This document shows, piece after piece, positions 24,109-33,025 of a stretch of DNA of 64,000 nucleotides (position 1 is its first letter; each line of letters starts with the position of its first letter). The notes under the pieces are model-generated. The model saw only the letters and a list, made by a program, of their open reading frames with translations. It was not told where the DNA came from and did not search any database. Both the position numbers and the translations under genes were made by a program. Source of the DNA: CAZDWZ01 sp964509425 (lineage in GTDB: Bacteria; Bdellovibrionota_C; UBA2361; SZUA-149; CAZDWZ01); the NCBI GenBank assembly GCA_964509425.1, contig CAZDWZ010000006.1, positions 186,001-250,000 on the forward strand, in the 5' to 3' direction.

Positions 24109-26268
24109 CTAGAAGCGCCAAGTAACCGTGCCGCGGAACTGCCTCGGCTCGACCGGATGGAAGTGGATATCTTCGACTCCATCCGCGCCCTCGTTCGGGA
24201 GCCTCGACTGATAAAAGTAATCAATGTCGTGGTCGCCGGAATCAAACAGATTAAGAATATCAAGCGTGAAACGAAGATTCTTGTTGTAGGCATACCCAAC
24301 ACGGGAGTTCACGAGCACCGTGCTGCTCGAGCGCACGCTGTTGTCTTCGATGAGCGGCCGCGGACCGAAATACCGCATCCGCATTCCACCAAAAAATCCT
24401 TCCGGGAGATCAACCGAGAATCCCGTCGCGAGCACTTGCTCAATCGAACCTGGAATATAGTCGCCCGCCGGATCGTCGCCGTCAAAACGCGCGCGGCTCG
24501 CCGAATAGTCTGCATCAAGAGTCAGCCACGAAATCGGTTTGTAGAAATTTGCGAACTCGACACCCATTCGATCGCTGCCGCGATTTGGTTCGGTGAGTCC
24601 CGCATCGCCGACGAATAACAGCTCCGAGGAGAGATCGAGCGCCCAAAACGATACCGAGCTGTTCAGGCTTGGAACAATTGCAGTTCGAACTCCAACCTCG
24701 GCGCCTTTTGCAAGAACGAGCGGATTGACCTCCGATGCCGGGTCCCCGGTATTTGGATCGACGGAAATCGTCGTGCCTCTCGCATCGTTACTATGAAAAC
24801 CGAGCCCTGCGTTCAAATAGAGCTCGGTATCAGCCCACGGACCGAAAACCACTCCTGCTTTCGGACTTACCTTTCCAGCGACCTTGTTTCCTGAGTTTGC
24901 GTCGTTGCTGCTATTGACGTTGAACTCAAAAAGATCGCCTCGGAGGCCCACATTCGTGCGGACCTTCTCATGCCACGCTGTTTCGTTCTTTGCATACACT
25001 CCGATCGAGCCTTCATACACCTCGTCATCCCGCACCGTGCTCAACTCTTGCCGCTGGCGGGTCTTCCGGAGAGCAACTTCCGGAATAATGTCGTTTCGGA
25101 TCTGAATCCCGAAAGTGTTTGCCGTGTCGCGCTCGAAAAGCGTTCCCGTTTTCCGGTAAGACCATTCACCACCGAAGATACCGCGGCGATCAGCTTGCTC
25201 GAACTGATCACCACCATCCGGGTTATCTAAGAAATAGGTGAAGTTCGAGAAGAGATTAAGACGGTAATAAATGGCGTAGGCGTTCGCCTTTATCGTGGTA
25301 TCGCCTTTTGTTTGGCGCCATTCGCCGGAGAGACTGTATCGCTGCGATTGTCCACCGTCGGTTGAATCAATGTTCCCGAACGGGGAAAGAGTGCCGTTCT
25401 CCACTGCTCGGAGCGGAATCTGATCAGTCGCATCCCATTGATTGCTGTAGGCCAGAGCGGTGAGGTTGAATCCGTTAAACCTGTCCCCTTCGCTGTAGCG
25501 AACCATCCCGTTTACTTTTCTCGATTCTTGATCGAGCTCCCACGGACCGTTGTAGAATCCGAGCTCAAGAGCGTAGAGCAGATTTCCGGACTCGAGCTTC
25601 TGCGTGTTCGCCGCGAGAGTTCGCCAGAGATTGTACTCTCCATAGGTTCCCTGCAAAATTCCCTGAGGCAGGGTCTCATACAGTTGCATGTTCGCCGCGC
25701 CCGCCGCCGAAAAGTCTCCTTCCTCTGCAAAGTATGTTCCCTTCTTGTATTCGATGGACTCGACCAGCTCGGGAATAATGAAATTTAAGTCGGTGTAACC
25801 CTGTCCGTGAGCATGCGTCGGCATGTTGACCGGCATGCCGTCGACCGTCGTGCGGAAATCCGTTCCGTGATCAAGGTTGAATCCGCGAAAGAAAAATTGG
25901 TTCGCCTTTCCGTCACCGCTGTGCTGAGTGACGATGAGGCCCGGGACCGTTTCCAAAATCTCACCTGTCCGGAGAAACGGCCGCTTTTTAAATTCTTCTT
26001 GTCCCACCTTCCCCTGCGATGCCGTCTCAGCGATGCCGACGAGATTTTCGCTCCGGCCTTCGACCACGACCTCCCCGAGCTGACCCTGCGTTTCCTTCTG
26101 AACTTTCGCTTTTTTCTCCTCGGTTGTAGACGCGGCTTTCTCTTCGTCGTTTCCTTGCGCTAACAGATTCTCGCCCGAAGTCAGCAGGAAAGAGACAAAC
26201 AAGCAGGAGAGAACAAAACGGGGGGTGAGAAAAAAGACGTTCCGGCCGGATTCCGTCAAGTACTTCAT
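24109..26268 (-). CDS. TonB-dependent outer membrane receptor
   Basis: 719 residues with a signal peptide (hydrophobic core about 17-31, cut near LLAQG), an acidic/Lys linker, a plug domain (about 66-200: GEVVVEGRSENLVG..., PGLIVTQHSG, QFFFRGFNLDHGTDF, VDGMPVN, SIEYKKGT) and a beta-barrel ending in the expected aromatic TWRF. The plug contains a His-rich apical loop NMPTHAHGQGYTD (about 147-159). Such receptors import scarce nutrients using TonB energy. It lies 310 bases downstream of the RegA-like regulator on the same strand, with regulator-type palindromes between, and the block also encodes a LarA-like (nickel enzyme family) protein. The histidines and context point to a metal or metallophore as substrate, which is inference. 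Confidence 0.93.
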   Translation of the reverse strand: MKYLTESGRNVFFLTPRFVLSCLFVSFLLTSGENLLAQGNDEEKAASTTEEKKAKVQKETQGQLGEVVVEGRSENLVGIAETASQGKVGQEEFKKRPFLRTGEILETVPGLIVTQHSGDGKANQFFFRGFNLDHGTDFRTTVDGMPVNMPTHAHGQGYTDLNFIIPELVESIEYKKGTYFAEEGDFSAAGAANMQLYETLPQGILQGTYGEYNLWRTLAANTQKLESGNLLYALELGFYNGPWELDQESRKVNGMVRYSEGDRFNGFNLTALAYSNQWDATDQIPLRAVENGTLSPFGNIDSTDGGQSQRYSLSGEWRQTKGDTTIKANAYAIYYRLNLFSNFTYFLDNPDGGDQFEQADRRGIFGGEWSYRKTGTLFERDTANTFGIQIRNDIIPEVALRKTRQRQELSTVRDDEVYEGSIGVYAKNETAWHEKVRTNVGLRGDLFEFNVNSSNDANSGNKVAGKVSPKAGVVFGPWADTELYLNAGLGFHSNDARGTTISVDPNTGDPASEVNPLVLAKGAEVGVRTAIVPSLNSSVSFWALDLSSELLFVGDAGLTEPNRGSDRMGVEFANFYKPISWLTLDADYSASRARFDGDDPAGDYIPGSIEQVLATGFSVDLPEGFFGGMRMRYFGPRPLIEDNSVRSSSTVLVNSRVGYAYNKNLRFTLDILNLFDSGDHDIDYFYQSRLPNEGADGVEDIHFHPVEPRQFRGTVTWRF

Positions 26269-26312
26269 GGGTTCTCCGCAGAAGAAAGGGTCAAAAAAAA
26301 TTCGATAGTGTT

Positions 26313-26342
26313 TCTATAAACAAGTTGGGGAGAACACATCAA
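26313..26342 (-). promoter_or_regulatory. Possible sigma-70 promoter for the TonB receptor
   Basis: On the minus strand TTGATG (26337-26342) and TATAGA (26313-26318) are separated by 18 nt, 45 nt upstream of the receptor ATG. The palindrome at 26343-26359 abuts the -35 box, the usual place for an activator. Confidence 0.4.
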
Positions 26343-26359
26343 TGTGACAATCTGTCACA
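26343..26359. promoter_or_regulatory. 17-bp palindromic operator, site 1
   Basis: TGTGACA-ATC-TGTCACA, a perfect inverted repeat with 7-bp arms directly upstream of the receptor's putative -35 box. Related sites occur at 26505-26538. Likely binding site for the RegA-type regulator encoded next door. Confidence 0.6.
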
Positions 26360-26504
26360 CCCTAAGAGACAAGGGCTCGAAAAACTCCTGCCGCGACGAG
26401 GGACATTTTTCGTTGCACCAAAGGCGCACCGAACGCTCGGGACCCACGGCAGGAGAAAAGAAGTTTCGAGTCTTGGAGTTACTCGGATCGAGAAGCAGTT
26501 TCAA

Positions 26505-26538
26505 TGAGACAAACTGTCACACGAGACAAAGTGTCGCA
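26505..26538. promoter_or_regulatory. Two tandem 17-bp operator-like sites
   Basis: TGAGACA-AAC-TGTCACA at 26505-26521 and CGAGACA-AAG-TGTCGCA at 26522-26538 abut with a 17-bp period and match site 1 closely. TGTCGC in the last arm resembles the half-site known for RegA/PrrA/ActR regulators. Confidence 0.5.
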
Positions 26539-26578
26539 CCAGTTTGCAGAGCGTCAAGGCGATGCGCTGTATGAATCC

Positions 26579-27124
26579 CTAGGAACCGCTCTGTGTTCGT
26601 TGGAGCTTTCGCTGCAGGGAACGCCGGGGAATCTTCAACAATGCAGAAGCCTGCGAAATGTTTCCTTCCGTAAGATGGAGTGCTCGCTGAATGTGCTCCC
26701 ATTCGAGACGCTTCAGTGAGGGTAGCGGAGGAAGCGCAGTTTTCTCAGTTTGCGAAGGCTTCTTTTCCACCTCACCGAATGCGAGAAGAAGATTCTCCAC
26801 ATCGGCTGGTTTTGAAATAAAATCTTCGATGCCGAGCCGAGTTGCTTCGACCGCGACAGGGATGCTCCCAAATCCGGTCAGCATCACGACCTTTGTTTGA
26901 AGGCCCCGGCGACGAATCTCACGAAGCACTTCAAGTCCTGAATCTCCACCGCCAAGACGAAGATCAATCACTGCAAAATCAGGAGTACTTGAGCTCATGG
27001 CCGACGCGGCACTATCAAAATCCCCAGCACCGAACGATTCGTAACCCCGATCGGAAAACGCGCGGACGAGCCTCGTCCGAAGTGTTTCGTCGTCGTCAAC
27101 CAACAGGATTGATTTCTTAAGCAT
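26579..27124 (-). CDS. regA: RegA/PrrA/ActR-type response regulator
   Basis: 181-residue response regulator. ATG at 27124 overlaps the kinase stop by eight nt. The receiver domain has the acidic pocket DDD (10-12), phospho-acceptor D54 in AVIDLRLGG, the MLTG threonine and the SKPAD lysine. After a short Pro-rich linker the output domain carries the RegA hallmark WEHIQRAL, then GNISQASALLKIPRRSLQRKL, a Fis-type helix-turn-helix. In proteobacteria this family controls redox-linked genes; here the gene order suggests control of the receptor gene downstream. Output-helix similarity is high enough for confident family assignment; the signal is discussed under the kinase. Confidence 0.9.
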   Translation of the reverse strand: MLKKSILLVDDDETLRTRLVRAFSDRGYESFGAGDFDSAASAMSSSTPDFAVIDLRLGGGDSGLEVLREIRRRGLQTKVVMLTGFGSIPVAVEATRLGIEDFISKPADVENLLLAFGEVEKKPSQTEKTALPPLPSLKRLEWEHIQRALHLTEGNISQASALLKIPRRSLQRKLQRTQSGS

Positions 27125-28223
27125 ATACCGCCTGCTCATTCGCCTGGACATTTCCCGGCATCTTCGATCGCAACAATGTCACACTCACAGCTGTTCCGCC
27201 GCCCGCCATCGCGTCGATTAAGAATCCACTGCCAAAGCGTTTTGTAAGCGACCGGACGAGAAAAAGTCCAAGCCCCGTGCCTCCGATCAGCTCCTTCGTC
27301 GTGAAAAACGGCTGCCCGGCTCTATCGAGCTCAACCTTAGACATCCCGCGTCCGCGATCTTCAACTCGGATATGAAACTCATCTCCCGAGCTCTCAAAGC
27401 GAATTTGAACCTCTTCGCCGTCCGCACTCGCATGTACGGCGTTTTCGAAGAGATTCTGAACGATGCGGAGCAAAAGAACCCTTGGTGCGCGAACCGAGTC
27501 AACGTTCGAGGTCCACACGCACTTCACAAGCGGACGGCTTCTCCGGGCTGAAGAAGTTGCGAGATCGATGATCTCGGCAAGGACGACGTCACGGTTGTCA
27601 AGAGGTGTGCCCGAAAGGGGATCGTTCATGCGATCGATGATCGCGCGACAGCGCTCCACTTCCCGGCGGACGACAGTGACATCATCCCGAAGCCTTAACA
27701 CCCGGTCGCGGCTCCAGTCGGAGTGAATTTCGGTCTCGCGCTCAAGCTCCTTCGCAATGACTGCAATGGTAGTCAACGGCGAACAAAGCTCATGGGCCGC
27801 ACCGGCGGCAAGGGTTGTGAGAGAAACGAGAAGCTCCTCTTCTTTCGCCACTTCCTGCATTCGCAACAGCTCTTCCTCTCTCCGGGCGAGTGATCGGGCA
27901 AGAAAGTCTAGACAGAAACAAAGCGCAGCGACGGTCGCTGCGAGAATTCCAGCAATCGCGAACATTCCGCTTCCGATGTGCGTCGACTGCTCGTGATGAT
28001 GATGCCCAAAGAACATCGGGAAAAGAAAAAACCCAGCGACACCGACAGCGACAAGAACACACGCAGCAAGCCCCCATCGGTATCGATTCGAGAGCACTCC
28101 CGCGGAGGAGATCAAGTGATTTCGCAGCGAAAGAAAAAGAAGCGGGGAAAGCCCGGCAAGGAATGCGCACGAAATGATCATTCCATGAACGTGCGATGAA
28201 AGATGTGCAACGTCTTCTGTCAT
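27117..28223 (-). CDS. regB: RegB-like sensor histidine kinase with His-rich outer loops
   Basis: 368 residues. Three predicted membrane helices (about 14-32, 51-72, 85-107) place the N-terminus and the loop 73-84 outside the cytoplasm. Both carry histidines: H7, H11, H13, and HHHH at 74-77 plus H82. The kinase core has the H-box AAGAAHELCSPLTTI (H144), N-box LFENAVHAS, G1 DRGRGM, PFFTTKE and G2 GTGLGLF. The H-box is RegB-like. RegB's six-helix sensor and quinone-binding motif are absent, so the input differs; the histidines suggest metal sensing (inference). ATG at 28223 overlaps the upstream LarA-like stop (ATGA). Confidence 0.88.
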   Translation of the reverse strand: MTEDVAHLSSHVHGMIISCAFLAGLSPLLFLSLRNHLISSAGVLSNRYRWGLAACVLVAVGVAGFFLFPMFFGHHHHEQSTHIGSGMFAIAGILAATVAALCFCLDFLARSLARREEELLRMQEVAKEEELLVSLTTLAAGAAHELCSPLTTIAVIAKELERETEIHSDWSRDRVLRLRDDVTVVRREVERCRAIIDRMNDPLSGTPLDNRDVVLAEIIDLATSSARRSRPLVKCVWTSNVDSVRAPRVLLLRIVQNLFENAVHASADGEEVQIRFESSGDEFHIRVEDRGRGMSKVELDRAGQPFFTTKELIGGTGLGLFLVRSLTKRFGSGFLIDAMAGGGTAVSVTLLRSKMPGNVQANEQAVYA

Positions 28224-29518
28224 ACAAAAGGAGAAATGAGGTGCCCTTCCCTGTCGAATTCCATCTCCCGTGGACCGACGACGGTGATATGGGATCTGTT
28301 TTTTAGCTGATTCAGCGCCGCTTCAGAAACGAGAAGGTGCTCAAGTGAAAGCGTATCATGTGCATAGATGAGAATCGGTCCCTCGACCCGGGCCGGGGCG
28401 GTCGCGAGCGCCGCGAGGATCGCATCCTTCGTGTTTGCGAGCACGACCGGAGTTTTTGCCGCGTTCGGCGCTCGTCCCGTCATCGCGTTTAGTGTCGTGA
28501 AACGATAGTTGATGTGTTTCTGAAATCGATCAGGAATAAAGTCGACGAGCCCCATCCCCGTCGCATTGCCTTCACTCTCGTGCGAAATGTCCTCGACGAC
28601 GATCCGCCAGATTGACGGCATGCCTTCGACCCAAGCGGTCCCCGGTTGATAGCCGTAGATCGAACGGCCGATAATATTCGTATCGAGCCCCGTCCCGGAG
28701 ACGTTTTTCCCCATCTGGTCGCAGACCAGCACGTCAATCTCTTTCCCGGGAAGTGCCCCCATCAGCGATTTCGCGTCGCTGAGCACCTCTTTCTCACGCT
28801 CAAAAAGCTCCTCCGGCTTGATGCCGACCAGACGAGCGGTCTCGTGATAGGCGTTCTCCACGATCGCCAAACCGCCGATAATTTTCCCGGTCTCGAGGAT
28901 CTTCGCGGTCGCGCTCCGAATCGAACCGCCGAGACCGAGGCGAAAGAGATGTCCGTGGAATTCTCGGGCTCCATCGAGCTTCCCGAGACCAATGGCGCAA
29001 ATTTTTGTGAGCCCGCTCTCGATATCGCCCTTGTAATCGGTGTGAGGTTTGACTCGATTGACGAGCACGATGCCGTCCGACTCGAAAGCAACTCGAGAGA
29101 AGAAGGGCTCTACCCCCTGACTGTTTCTCCCGAGACTGACGGTGTCGACGTCGGCCAAGATGGGAACACCCATGTATTCTTCGGTAATGCCGTAATGTTC
29201 GATGAGCTTTCTCTGACCGTCCGGCGTGCCGCCGCCGTGAGAGCCCATTGCCGGAACAATGAACGGCGCCGCTCCCTGCGACTTCAGGAAATCGACCACG
29301 GCTTTGGTGATGACTTCGATGTTGGAGATCCCACGGCTTCCGGCCGTAACACCGATTCGGGCGCCATGATGAATGCTTCCACGAGGAAATATCTGCTGAA
29401 GCTCGTGCTGAACTGATTCGACGATGTTCTTGACCTTCGGCCTCGGGAAGGTCTGCTTGATCGCGAACATTTTCGGAATTGTGTACCCCGACGCCGGCGG
29501 GTGGCCGATAAGACTCAT
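28220..29518 (-). CDS. LarA-like protein (nickel-dependent racemase superfamily, DUF2088)
   Basis: 432-residue cytoplasmic protein of the LarA/DUF2088 superfamily, whose studied members racemise or epimerise 2-hydroxyacids with a nickel-pincer cofactor. ATG at 29518 has GAGG nine nt upstream; a TTG 15 nt earlier is less likely. Residues resembling the LarA cofactor ligands are present: GSHGGG (92-97), NRVKPHT (154-160), TK (171-172) and FHGH (187-190). It is first in an operon with the kinase and regulator. Genes for cofactor assembly (larB, larC, larE) are not in this window. It belongs to a subgroup unlike classical lactate racemase, so the substrate is open. Confidence 0.72.
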   Translation of the reverse strand: MSLIGHPPASGYTIPKMFAIKQTFPRPKVKNIVESVQHELQQIFPRGSIHHGARIGVTAGSRGISNIEVITKAVVDFLKSQGAAPFIVPAMGSHGGGTPDGQRKLIEHYGITEEYMGVPILADVDTVSLGRNSQGVEPFFSRVAFESDGIVLVNRVKPHTDYKGDIESGLTKICAIGLGKLDGAREFHGHLFRLGLGGSIRSATAKILETGKIIGGLAIVENAYHETARLVGIKPEELFEREKEVLSDAKSLMGALPGKEIDVLVCDQMGKNVSGTGLDTNIIGRSIYGYQPGTAWVEGMPSIWRIVVEDISHESEGNATGMGLVDFIPDRFQKHINYRFTTLNAMTGRAPNAAKTPVVLANTKDAILAALATAPARVEGPILIYAHDTLSLEHLLVSEAALNQLKNRSHITVVGPREMEFDREGHLISPFV

Positions 29519-29638
29519 ATCCGCGATCCTCAAAAATTGAATCCCGGATCGTTCCTACAACACTTTCCCGCCGGCCGTCATCGTTCCTGCAGCTCGCGTG
29601 TTTGATTCTTCACTGCCGCGAGCGGTTGGCAGTACGTC

Positions 29639-31015
29639 TTACCGAATAAACTGAGAGAGCTGTTCAATTCGGGTTTTTGTCACCCAGGTCGCGAAAACAT
29701 CACCCGGGATCTTCGGATAGCGGTGCGAGGCGAAGTATACCCACCCCTCGCGGTAAGCGGTCCACGCCTTTTGCGTTTCGAGAATCGCATCCTTTTGGAC
29801 CGTGCCGTACGAAAAGTCTTGCTTCGAAGAGATTACCGCCAGCTTTTCCTTCAGAATTTTTTCGGCTGCCGCGAGGTTTTTATCGTTCGGATACTTTTTC
29901 TTCTCGAACTCTTTGAGGGCTTTCAAAAATTGCTTCTCGAGATTCTCTTGCTCGCCAGTCTGAAAGGTGGCGCGGAGCGAGCCGGACAAGTCGACTTCTC
30001 CCTGGACTCGCTTCTCGATGTAGGCGTCTCGCAGATGGCTCAACCGTTCGTAGGCGTCCTGCTCTGCCTTGCTCCAATTTTTTGTGACGGCGAGAAGAGA
30101 TTTCTTAGCGGCCTCGGCATTCAGATATGCCTTCCACGCGGCGCAACGGCCGATATTGTTCGAGCTGGTCACATGGTTGCAGAACTCAAATGGCTTGCCG
30201 TCGTCACCGACGGACCCTCCACTTGCTTCGGCATCTTTGAGTACCTTGAGGAGGGCGACTGTGCTGAAAAGCTCCATCGGTACTTCACTGCCGTGGCACG
30301 CGTGCGCGATGGCAAGCTTGGCGTTTCGCTTCACGCCCCAGCCGTTCGCAAAAAGCTCGGCGAGCGCATAGTTATCCGTGTATTCGCCAGCTTCGTGAAC
30401 CAAGGTACAGCGTCCGTAAGCGTGCAGATCCTTTTTCTGCCAAATGCCGGCAGCGAATAAATTACATTCGGCTGACCGATATTTCTCCGTTTCTTCCGCG
30501 GTCGGCTGTTCGGACTCGGGGATCTCAGCGTCGCCCGCCTCGTAACATTCGTTAACGGTATCGATCATCCGTTGCTGATTCGAATCGAGTGAAGAATTCC
30601 GAGAGATGTAAATCTGTGCAAGGCGATGAGCTTCCTTCACGTTAGCTTCTCTCCCCGCACGAAACAGAAGTTTTTCAAAAGCCGCCTCGAATGCCGGCTC
30701 ATACCCGCCTTCGGCGGCCTTCGCGTACATTGAGGCCTCCTCGGTCGAGACGCCGGTGTACCCAAGCCAATACCATCCTTCTGCGAGCCCACCCTCGGCG
30801 GCTTTTCGCGCCCACTCACGAGACGCCTGATGGTCGGAATCGTAGATAAACTTCGCATACGCCAACTGCTGATCTGGCCTGCCGGTCTCGGCGGCTTTTA
30901 GGAGCTCTTCACGAGAGGGCTCCTTTTTGGCGACCTCCGCACCGGCAAAGGAAGCCGAAAGTGCTGAAAGAAGAAGAAAACTTACCGAGCTGCGAAGAAA
31001 CGTGTCTCGAAACAT
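29639..31015 (-). CDS. Exported Sel1-repeat / DUF1311 protein
   Basis: 458 residues. ATG at 31015 begins a clean signal peptide (FLRSSVSFLLLSALSASFAGA, cut near residue 22); the longer in-frame starts upstream are not credible. Residues about 40-110 hold two or three Sel1-type repeats (ARKAAEGGLAEGWYWLGY, AKAAEGGYEPAFEAA). The C-terminal 90 residues match the LprI/DUF1311 pattern, AILETQKAWTAYREGW followed by TRIEQLSQF. Several paired cysteines in the middle suit an extracytoplasmic location. Sel1 repeats mediate protein contacts and DUF1311 occurs in lysozyme-inhibitor LprI; the role here is unknown. A GCTCGCG/CGCGAGC hairpin at 29592-29623 lies just past the stop and before the LarA-like gene. 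Confidence 0.8.
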   Translation of the reverse strand: MFRDTFLRSSVSFLLLSALSASFAGAEVAKKEPSREELLKAAETGRPDQQLAYAKFIYDSDHQASREWARKAAEGGLAEGWYWLGYTGVSTEEASMYAKAAEGGYEPAFEAAFEKLLFRAGREANVKEAHRLAQIYISRNSSLDSNQQRMIDTVNECYEAGDAEIPESEQPTAEETEKYRSAECNLFAAGIWQKKDLHAYGRCTLVHEAGEYTDNYALAELFANGWGVKRNAKLAIAHACHGSEVPMELFSTVALLKVLKDAEASGGSVGDDGKPFEFCNHVTSSNNIGRCAAWKAYLNAEAAKKSLLAVTKNWSKAEQDAYERLSHLRDAYIEKRVQGEVDLSGSLRATFQTGEQENLEKQFLKALKEFEKKKYPNDKNLAAAEKILKEKLAVISSKQDFSYGTVQKDAILETQKAWTAYREGWVYFASHRYPKIPGDVFATWVTKTRIEQLSQFIR

Positions 31016-31536
31016 GATTTTCACCAAAGTTAATGCCCTCAAACCCGAAGTCGCTATGCAGAAAAGAGACGAACCTTCGAGGGAGCCAATGTGAATATTC
31101 GATGAAATCGATTGCGGCAATCGGAGTTTCTCGTACTTCGAGAGTAACGGCGAGCGCGAGGTCATTTTAGGGAATTGTCCCCTTGAAACTACTTCACTCG
31201 CGCCGCCTCGCTTAGACTTCGCAAGACATCCGAGATTCACGCTCCGAATCATTCGTCGCCATTCCAAAAAAGTTTCCGCCCTTCCTTCTTCAAGCAAGAA
31301 ACACGAGATCAATTTCTGATCATGTTCGAACTCTCCTGATACGCAGCTGGATTCAACGAAAGAGAGATGTGAAAATAAAACTCCGTCGTCGTGTTCTCTC
31401 CCGCTCCATCGTGCTTGGAATTGCCTGGTCGGCGTTCGTGCGTTCTTCGGAACGAATGAACGCGGGTCAGGTCGAACGAAGGTTGTCTTCCGAAACAGAC
31501 ACTTCTTTGGTTCTGCCCGCGGACAACAGGTACGTC
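31016..31536. other. Intergenic region
   Basis: No supported gene up to about 31368. From the GTG at 31369 a plus-strand frame joins the small membrane protein in frame (56 extra residues, GAGAG upstream), but GC only becomes high near 31515, so the extension is doubtful. Confidence 0.3.
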
Positions 31537-31776
31537 ATGCTCGTGTCGATCAAGGTGGTCACGCTCGCCCTGTTCTCCGGCGCGCTGATCGCGCTCTCCG
31601 CCGAGGTCCCGATTCTCGCGGCGGTGCTGTACTTCCTCGCGTTCCGCGCGGAGGGGGAGTACCGCACGGAGTGCCAGCGTCGCGGGGTCCGCGAGTCGGT
31701 GTTCAGTCTGATGATTCAGGCTTCGGCGGTGGCCGGGGTTCTGCTCTCGTTGGCGATCGCCGTGCTCAAGCCCTAA
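31537..31776 (+). CDS. Small two-helix membrane protein
   Basis: 79 residues from ATG 31537 (AGG seven nt upstream). Two hydrophobic stretches (about 5-31 and 56-77) flank a short charged loop RAEGEYRTECQRRG. High-GC codons in contrast to the bases just upstream, and a textbook terminator 35 nt after the stop. The true start could be GTG 31369, which would add a basic N-terminus. No family recognised; it belongs with the other isolated high-GC genes. Confidence 0.6.
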   Translation: MLVSIKVVTLALFSGALIALSAEVPILAAVLYFLAFRAEGEYRTECQRRGVRESVFSLMIQASAVAGVLLSLAIAVLKP

Positions 31777-31811
31777 TGACGAGTCGGATCGTGACTCAGA
31801 CCGATGCCCGC

Positions 31812-31845
31812 GCGGGAGGTTCGTTCGACCCCCCGCAATTTTTTG
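31812..31845 (+). terminator. Intrinsic terminator
   Basis: GCGGGAGGT pairs with ACCCCCCGC (one mismatch), followed by AATTTTTTG. The best-formed intrinsic terminator in the window. Confidence 0.75.
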
Positions 31846-32184
31846 CCGTTTTCATATCGTGGCATCTCGTTCGGGAAGATTGAATAGTAATTTCTCGCTG
31901 ATTGCATCGCCGTTACCCGCGTTGAGTCGCCGCCAACTTTTCGTCAGAATTCCATCCTTTCATGTGTTTCTCCGTCAGCACGGGAGTTTCTCTTTCAGCT
32001 ATCCATTGAGTAGAAAAATTCTACGTCTCTTCGCTCGATACCGTCGCGCGAGGAGCGTAGCTCAAGGACGAGGTTTTTTCTCCGGCTGCGCGCCGGGTCC
32101 GGAAGAGTTCCGGTCTCCGCGTGCATCCGGATTTCTCTCGCCCACCGTTGCGAGATCCGATGCGCTTCCAACCGAGGGTTCCCC
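31846..32184. other. Non-coding stretch
   Basis: No gene supported. GC content climbs from about 32060 toward the next high-GC gene. Confidence 0.3.
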
Positions 32185-32889
32185 ATGTTTCGCGGACAGA
32201 ATGCAGAGCTCGATCCGGTGTTGGTGACGTTGTTCGTGATCGTCTGTTTGGGCATCGCCGCTGCCGCGATCGCTTTCGTGCTCTTCGTGCCGCGGATTCG
32301 CCGCTGCTTTCCGGCGCTGCTCTCGCGGAAGCAAGATGCGGTCGCGTGGTGGCAGCACGTCAACAGCCGGGTCCACGAGCGGATTCGCCCTGAGCTCGAA
32401 CGGCGAATCGGTGCCGACTTCGCGAAGATAGAACGGGTGAAGCCTGACGGTTCCCCGGCACCGGCGACAGAGGAGGAAGTTCGGCAAGTGATGGGCGACC
32501 TGATCGCGCTGTTCGTCTTCTACCTCGACATGCCTGTCGAAGGGATGCCGGTGAAGTTGCCCCGACTGAGCGCAAACAACCTGCGGGGATGGACCGAAGA
32601 GTTCGAGCGTCGCTTCATCGCACCGACCTTCCGCAGGGTCATCGTCATCCGGCCCGGGCAGCTTATCGTTCGGCAGGGAGCGTTGCCAGGAGCGGAGCAG
32701 AGCCTCGGCTACATCATCCCGGTCGAGGTGTTCCGAAAGCTCGGACTCGCGGCGGTGATGCGTCAGGTTTGCCGGATGGCCGACGAAGAGGCGGTGCTGC
32801 CAGTGCCGGGAATCAGGGCGACGAAGTTGGTGAAGAAGGGAGTTGGCGAGAATGCACATTACCTCTTCGAGATGTGGTTGAAGTCGTAA
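32185..32889 (+). CDS. Unknown membrane-anchored protein (234 residues)
   Basis: ATG at 32185 with GAGGG six nt upstream. One N-terminal helix (residues 11-33, VLVTLFVIVCLGIAAAAIAFVLF) ends in a basic stretch, so the remainder is probably cytoplasmic. The soluble part mixes helices and strands with several Arg/Glu pairs and a conserved-looking block RFIAPTFRRVIVIRPGQLIVRQG. No catalytic motif identified and no family recognised. High-GC codons; isolated; followed by a large hairpin. Confidence 0.75.
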   Translation: MFRGQNAELDPVLVTLFVIVCLGIAAAAIAFVLFVPRIRRCFPALLSRKQDAVAWWQHVNSRVHERIRPELERRIGADFAKIERVKPDGSPAPATEEEVRQVMGDLIALFVFYLDMPVEGMPVKLPRLSANNLRGWTEEFERRFIAPTFRRVIVIRPGQLIVRQGALPGAEQSLGYIIPVEVFRKLGLAAVMRQVCRMADEEAVLPVPGIRATKLVKKGVGENAHYLFEMWLKS

Positions 32890-32895
32890 AACACA

Positions 32896-32971
32896 CCGAG
32901 GCCGTCGCCCAACTGCGCCCTCTGGGTGCAGACAAGCGACTACAGGTTGCCCCTTGGGCTACCGGCCTCGG
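32896..32971 (+). terminator. Large hairpin after 234-residue gene
   Basis: CCGAGGCCG...GCCCAA at 32896 pairs with TTGGGC...CCGGCCTCGG ending at 32971; starts 6 nt after the stop. No T-run, so a terminator role is likely but not certain. Confidence 0.45.
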
Positions 32972-33025
32972 AACCTCACCCTCCGCTCCCTCGTCTCCTC
33001 AAGGTATCCGAGACCCCCCCCTCCG

